Positions 62,036 through 64,000 of a stretch of DNA of 64,000 bases are shown here, piece after piece (position 1 is the first letter of the stretch; every line of letters begins with the position of its first letter). The translations under genes and the position numbers were made by a program. The notes under the pieces are model-generated. The model saw nothing but the letters and a program-made list of their open reading frames with translations. It did no database searches and was not told where the DNA came from. This DNA is from Pseudovibrio axinellae (GTDB lineage Bacteria > Pseudomonadota > Alphaproteobacteria > Rhizobiales > Stappiaceae), in NCBI RefSeq assembly GCF_900110875.1, contig NZ_FOFM01000005.1, positions 248,001-312,000 of the forward strand, read 5' to 3'.

Positions 62036-63313
62036 TTAAAACTTGATCCTTGCACCGAGACTTATGATATCAATATTCGCATCATTAACTTTTCCCGCAA
62101 TGGAGACACCTTCATAATACGCCTGTTCGGGGTTGATATCGATCCGGTCACTTTCAGGGAACAGGTGTGAATACCCAAGATCAAACTCAAGCCAGTCCTC
62201 GTAGAAATAGCTTAGACCGGCGCTGATCCAAAACCGGTTGGCATCAGGCAGTCTAGGCGAGCGGTTCGCTTCATCAATTGGCGACCATTCATAGGCTAAG
62301 CCAAACCGGCCAGTTATATTCTTTGTAAAATCATATTCTGTACCCAGAGATATGAAGTAGCCATCGTTGTATTGGAACGGTAATTGCGAAACCACATTGC
62401 CTTCTAAGTCATAGACTGGAAACGTTCCGAACCGCGACCAGTGCGTCCATTCGAACGTACCCATGCCGCGCCAACGTTCATTCAGTTCTTGCTGAAAAGA
62501 AACCGTGACCGTCTCGGGAAGCGTAACATTGGCACGGATCGGCGTCACATCCACACCGCTAACCACAAGGTCGCCTTTCAGATCTTGTTCAACAGGAGAA
62601 CGGTAACCAATTCCCAGCTGCGTTCCCTTCCAAGGCCTAAAGAGTGCACCCAGTGTTGCGCCAAAGCCAAGATTGTAGTCTTCGCCGCGCAACTCGGCAG
62701 TTGGAGCATTGGGCACAAGCGGCGGTACGCCCAGCCCAGATTTCAAGCGCACTTGTAAATACTGAAACTGAACCCCGACACCGACAGAGAATTTTTCAGT
62801 CAGTTCATAAGCGGCCATGGGTGTAATGTTGACGGAAAGCACACGTGATGATCGTGCATAGACTTGCCCGGCCCACTCGATCTGAGGCTTGGTCTCAAAG
62901 CCATACGGTGCACTGGAGCTAATGCCCAAGGAAAGACGATCATTGACTTTCCACGTACCATATCCAGCAGGCACCCAAGCATCGACCCCAATGTCTCCAG
63001 AGGAATAGGGCACACCAGTAACCGGTATCTTGAATGTATCAGTGACATCAATAGTCGCACTGTCCAGATCGATCGTCCCACTGGGGAGAACAAGCGTTTG
63101 GGACGTCTCGGACTGCATTCCCTCATGTGCGGTCATTGTGGCTGGGTTCCAGTACATACTGGAAAGGCTCTTTGAAACAGTCGCGTTTCCAGCAAAAGAG
63201 AGCCCTTGGAACCAGGCCGATTGTTCGCGAATAGCGAAGGCACCGGCAAAAGCATCCGAGGCAATCAATAACGAAGACACGAAGCTTATTGAAATTGGTA
63301 AATATCTACACAT
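62036..63313 (-). CDS. FadL/OmpP1-type outer-membrane porin
   Basis: A 425-residue outer-membrane beta-barrel of the FadL (OmpP1/TodX) family, which passes long-chain fatty acids and other hydrophobic molecules. A signal peptide (1-23, ending DAFA) precedes AFAIREQSAWFQGLSFAGNA and the conserved YWNPATMT (NPA) plug motif. Alternating aromatic strands run to the terminal GARIKF, with the C-terminal Phe expected of barrels. Monocistronic. Confidence 0.92.
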   Translation of the reverse strand: MCRYLPISISFVSSLLIASDAFAGAFAIREQSAWFQGLSFAGNATVSKSLSSMYWNPATMTAHEGMQSETSQTLVLPSGTIDLDSATIDVTDTFKIPVTGVPYSSGDIGVDAWVPAGYGTWKVNDRLSLGISSSAPYGFETKPQIEWAGQVYARSSRVLSVNITPMAAYELTEKFSVGVGVQFQYLQVRLKSGLGVPPLVPNAPTAELRGEDYNLGFGATLGALFRPWKGTQLGIGYRSPVEQDLKGDLVVSGVDVTPIRANVTLPETVTVSFQQELNERWRGMGTFEWTHWSRFGTFPVYDLEGNVVSQLPFQYNDGYFISLGTEYDFTKNITGRFGLAYEWSPIDEANRSPRLPDANRFWISAGLSYFYEDWLEFDLGYSHLFPESDRIDINPEQAYYEGVSIAGKVNDANIDIISLGARIKF

Positions 63314-63555
63314 GCACGGTACTTTCTGTTCTCAAGAAAACATTCAAGTAGTGCCTCGATCAAGCTACGAGTTACTTATCGATTTGGCTCTCTGTGATAT
63401 ATTTGACCATATTGAAAATTTATTACATTCGTATTTTTGGAGGTATGCTTTGATAATACAGAAACAATCAATGTCACGATCTGAAATCATCTGTAATCGA
63501 TTAGCATTTTAGACAGTTTTACTGATTATTTTTCTGTGGTAAAACTTCCGCAAAT

Positions 63556-63577
63556 AAAAAACCCTCCAAATGGAGGG
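63556..63577 (-). terminator. Terminator of the DctP-like gene
   Basis: On the minus strand CCCTCC-ATTT-GGAGGG (63577-63562) is followed by a T run. It lies 26 bases after the DctP-like stop. Confidence 0.88.
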
Positions 63578-63603
63578 CCTTCCAATAGTGTTCAATACGC
63601 TCT

Positions 63604-64000
63604 CTAAGCTCTTGTTGAGATGTTTTTGCCAAGTGACAGAGCACTCCAATCAGAGAGAGCTTCTTTCGCCTGTATGTAACTCTCATAAATATTACGAGTT
63701 GCTTTGTCTTTTTGCGTGTAAACGTCGAGCACCTCTTCACTCTTAATTTTCAAGGTGCTTAGAACGTCCTCCGGAAACTCGCGGATTTCAACGCTATGTT
63801 CCGTTTGCAACACCTTCAGGCTTGCGGCATTTTGCGCGTTAGCTTCTGAGAGCGCCAGATCAGCTTCCACACGACATGCATTTTCAACGACTGCCTGCAA
63901 ATCAAGTGGCAGGCCTTCCAAAGCAACTGCGTTCACGATGCCTTCACCGGTGCCATTTGGCTTGTTGAAACCTGGGCCGTAATAATACTTCACCAGTTTC
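63604..64000 (-). CDS. TRAP transporter substrate-binding protein DctP, C-terminal part
   Basis: The last 132 or so residues of a periplasmic DctP-type solute-binding protein; the N terminus is beyond the right edge. KYYYGPGFNKPNG, then LPLDLQAVVENACRVE and FPEDVLSTLKIKSEEV, are typical of the C-terminal lobe of TRAP binding proteins for organic acids. The permease genes are not in the window. The gene is partial only because of the window limit. Confidence 0.85.
   Translation of the reverse strand, partial: KLVKYYYGPGFNKPNGTGEGIVNAVALEGLPLDLQAVVENACRVEADLALSEANAQNAASLKVLQTEHSVEIREFPEDVLSTLKIKSEEVLDVYTQKDKATRNIYESYIQAKEALSDWSALSLGKNISTRA

Overview
The window looks like chromosome of a motile alphaproteobacterium of the Hyphomicrobiales, most like the Stappiaceae/Pseudovibrio type. 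This is inferred from three things: a 2,332-residue membrane-anchored coiled-coil protein that resembles the growth pole ring protein (GPR/RgsE) of polar-growing Rhizobiales; an alphaproteobacterial flagellar set (FliX, FlbT, FlaF, a CheL-type rod-binding protein, a MotE-family protein, a DUF6468 protein); and moderate base composition. No rRNA, tRNA, CRISPR array, insertion sequence or prophage was recognised.

Bases 1-24,207 are a flagellar cluster. fliP enters from the left edge. A minus-strand operon runs fliL-fliM-DUF6468-motE-like-1,330 aa repeat protein. Divergent from it is the plus-strand operon flgF-flgG-flgA-flgH. Then come dksA and fliX on the minus strand, flgI with a CheL-type rod-binding gene and an FlgN-like gene on the plus strand, a FlaG-like gene, one flagellin gene (minus), flbT-flaF (plus) and flgE-flgK-flgL (minus). 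Promoter reading gives a coherent hierarchy. Sigma-54 type -24/-12 elements precede flgF, flgI and flgE, the last a perfect consensus match. Perfect TTAA-N7-TTAA CtrA-type boxes lie about 115-120 bases upstream of the flagellin and flgE start codons. The flagellin leader has a hairpin, and the FlbT gene, whose family acts on flagellin mRNA, is divergent from it.

Bases 24,500-36,900 are general accessory and housekeeping genes: a MoxR AAA+ ATPase and, 5 kb on, a CoxE-like VWA protein; two secreted proteins without assigned function (one with a DUF3011 module); a SixA-type phosphatase; a YcjX/YcjF pair; a GrpB protein; an AraC regulator divergent from an MFS transporter; a 2Fe-2S ferredoxin; a small Hpt phosphotransfer protein; and a small hypothetical gene.

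Bases 36,900-44,300 hold the giant GPR-like gene with a third perfect CtrA-type box about 240 bases upstream of its start. If active, this box would put polar growth and flagellar synthesis under the same cell-cycle regulator.

Bases 44,300-64,000 contain a LysR/pirin/flavin-reductase module with a clear LysR operator, a DHA2-type exporter, a four-gene Mla/MCE lipid transport operon, a DgcN-DgcA D-glutamate catabolic pair with a TTG start overlapping the preceding stop, an MFS transporter, cheZ, a threonine dehydratase, a GT4 glycosyltransferase overlapping an LpxH-like phosphoesterase, an SDR protein lacking the usual Tyr/Lys catalytic pair, a FadL-type porin and, cut by the right edge, a DctP-type TRAP binding protein.
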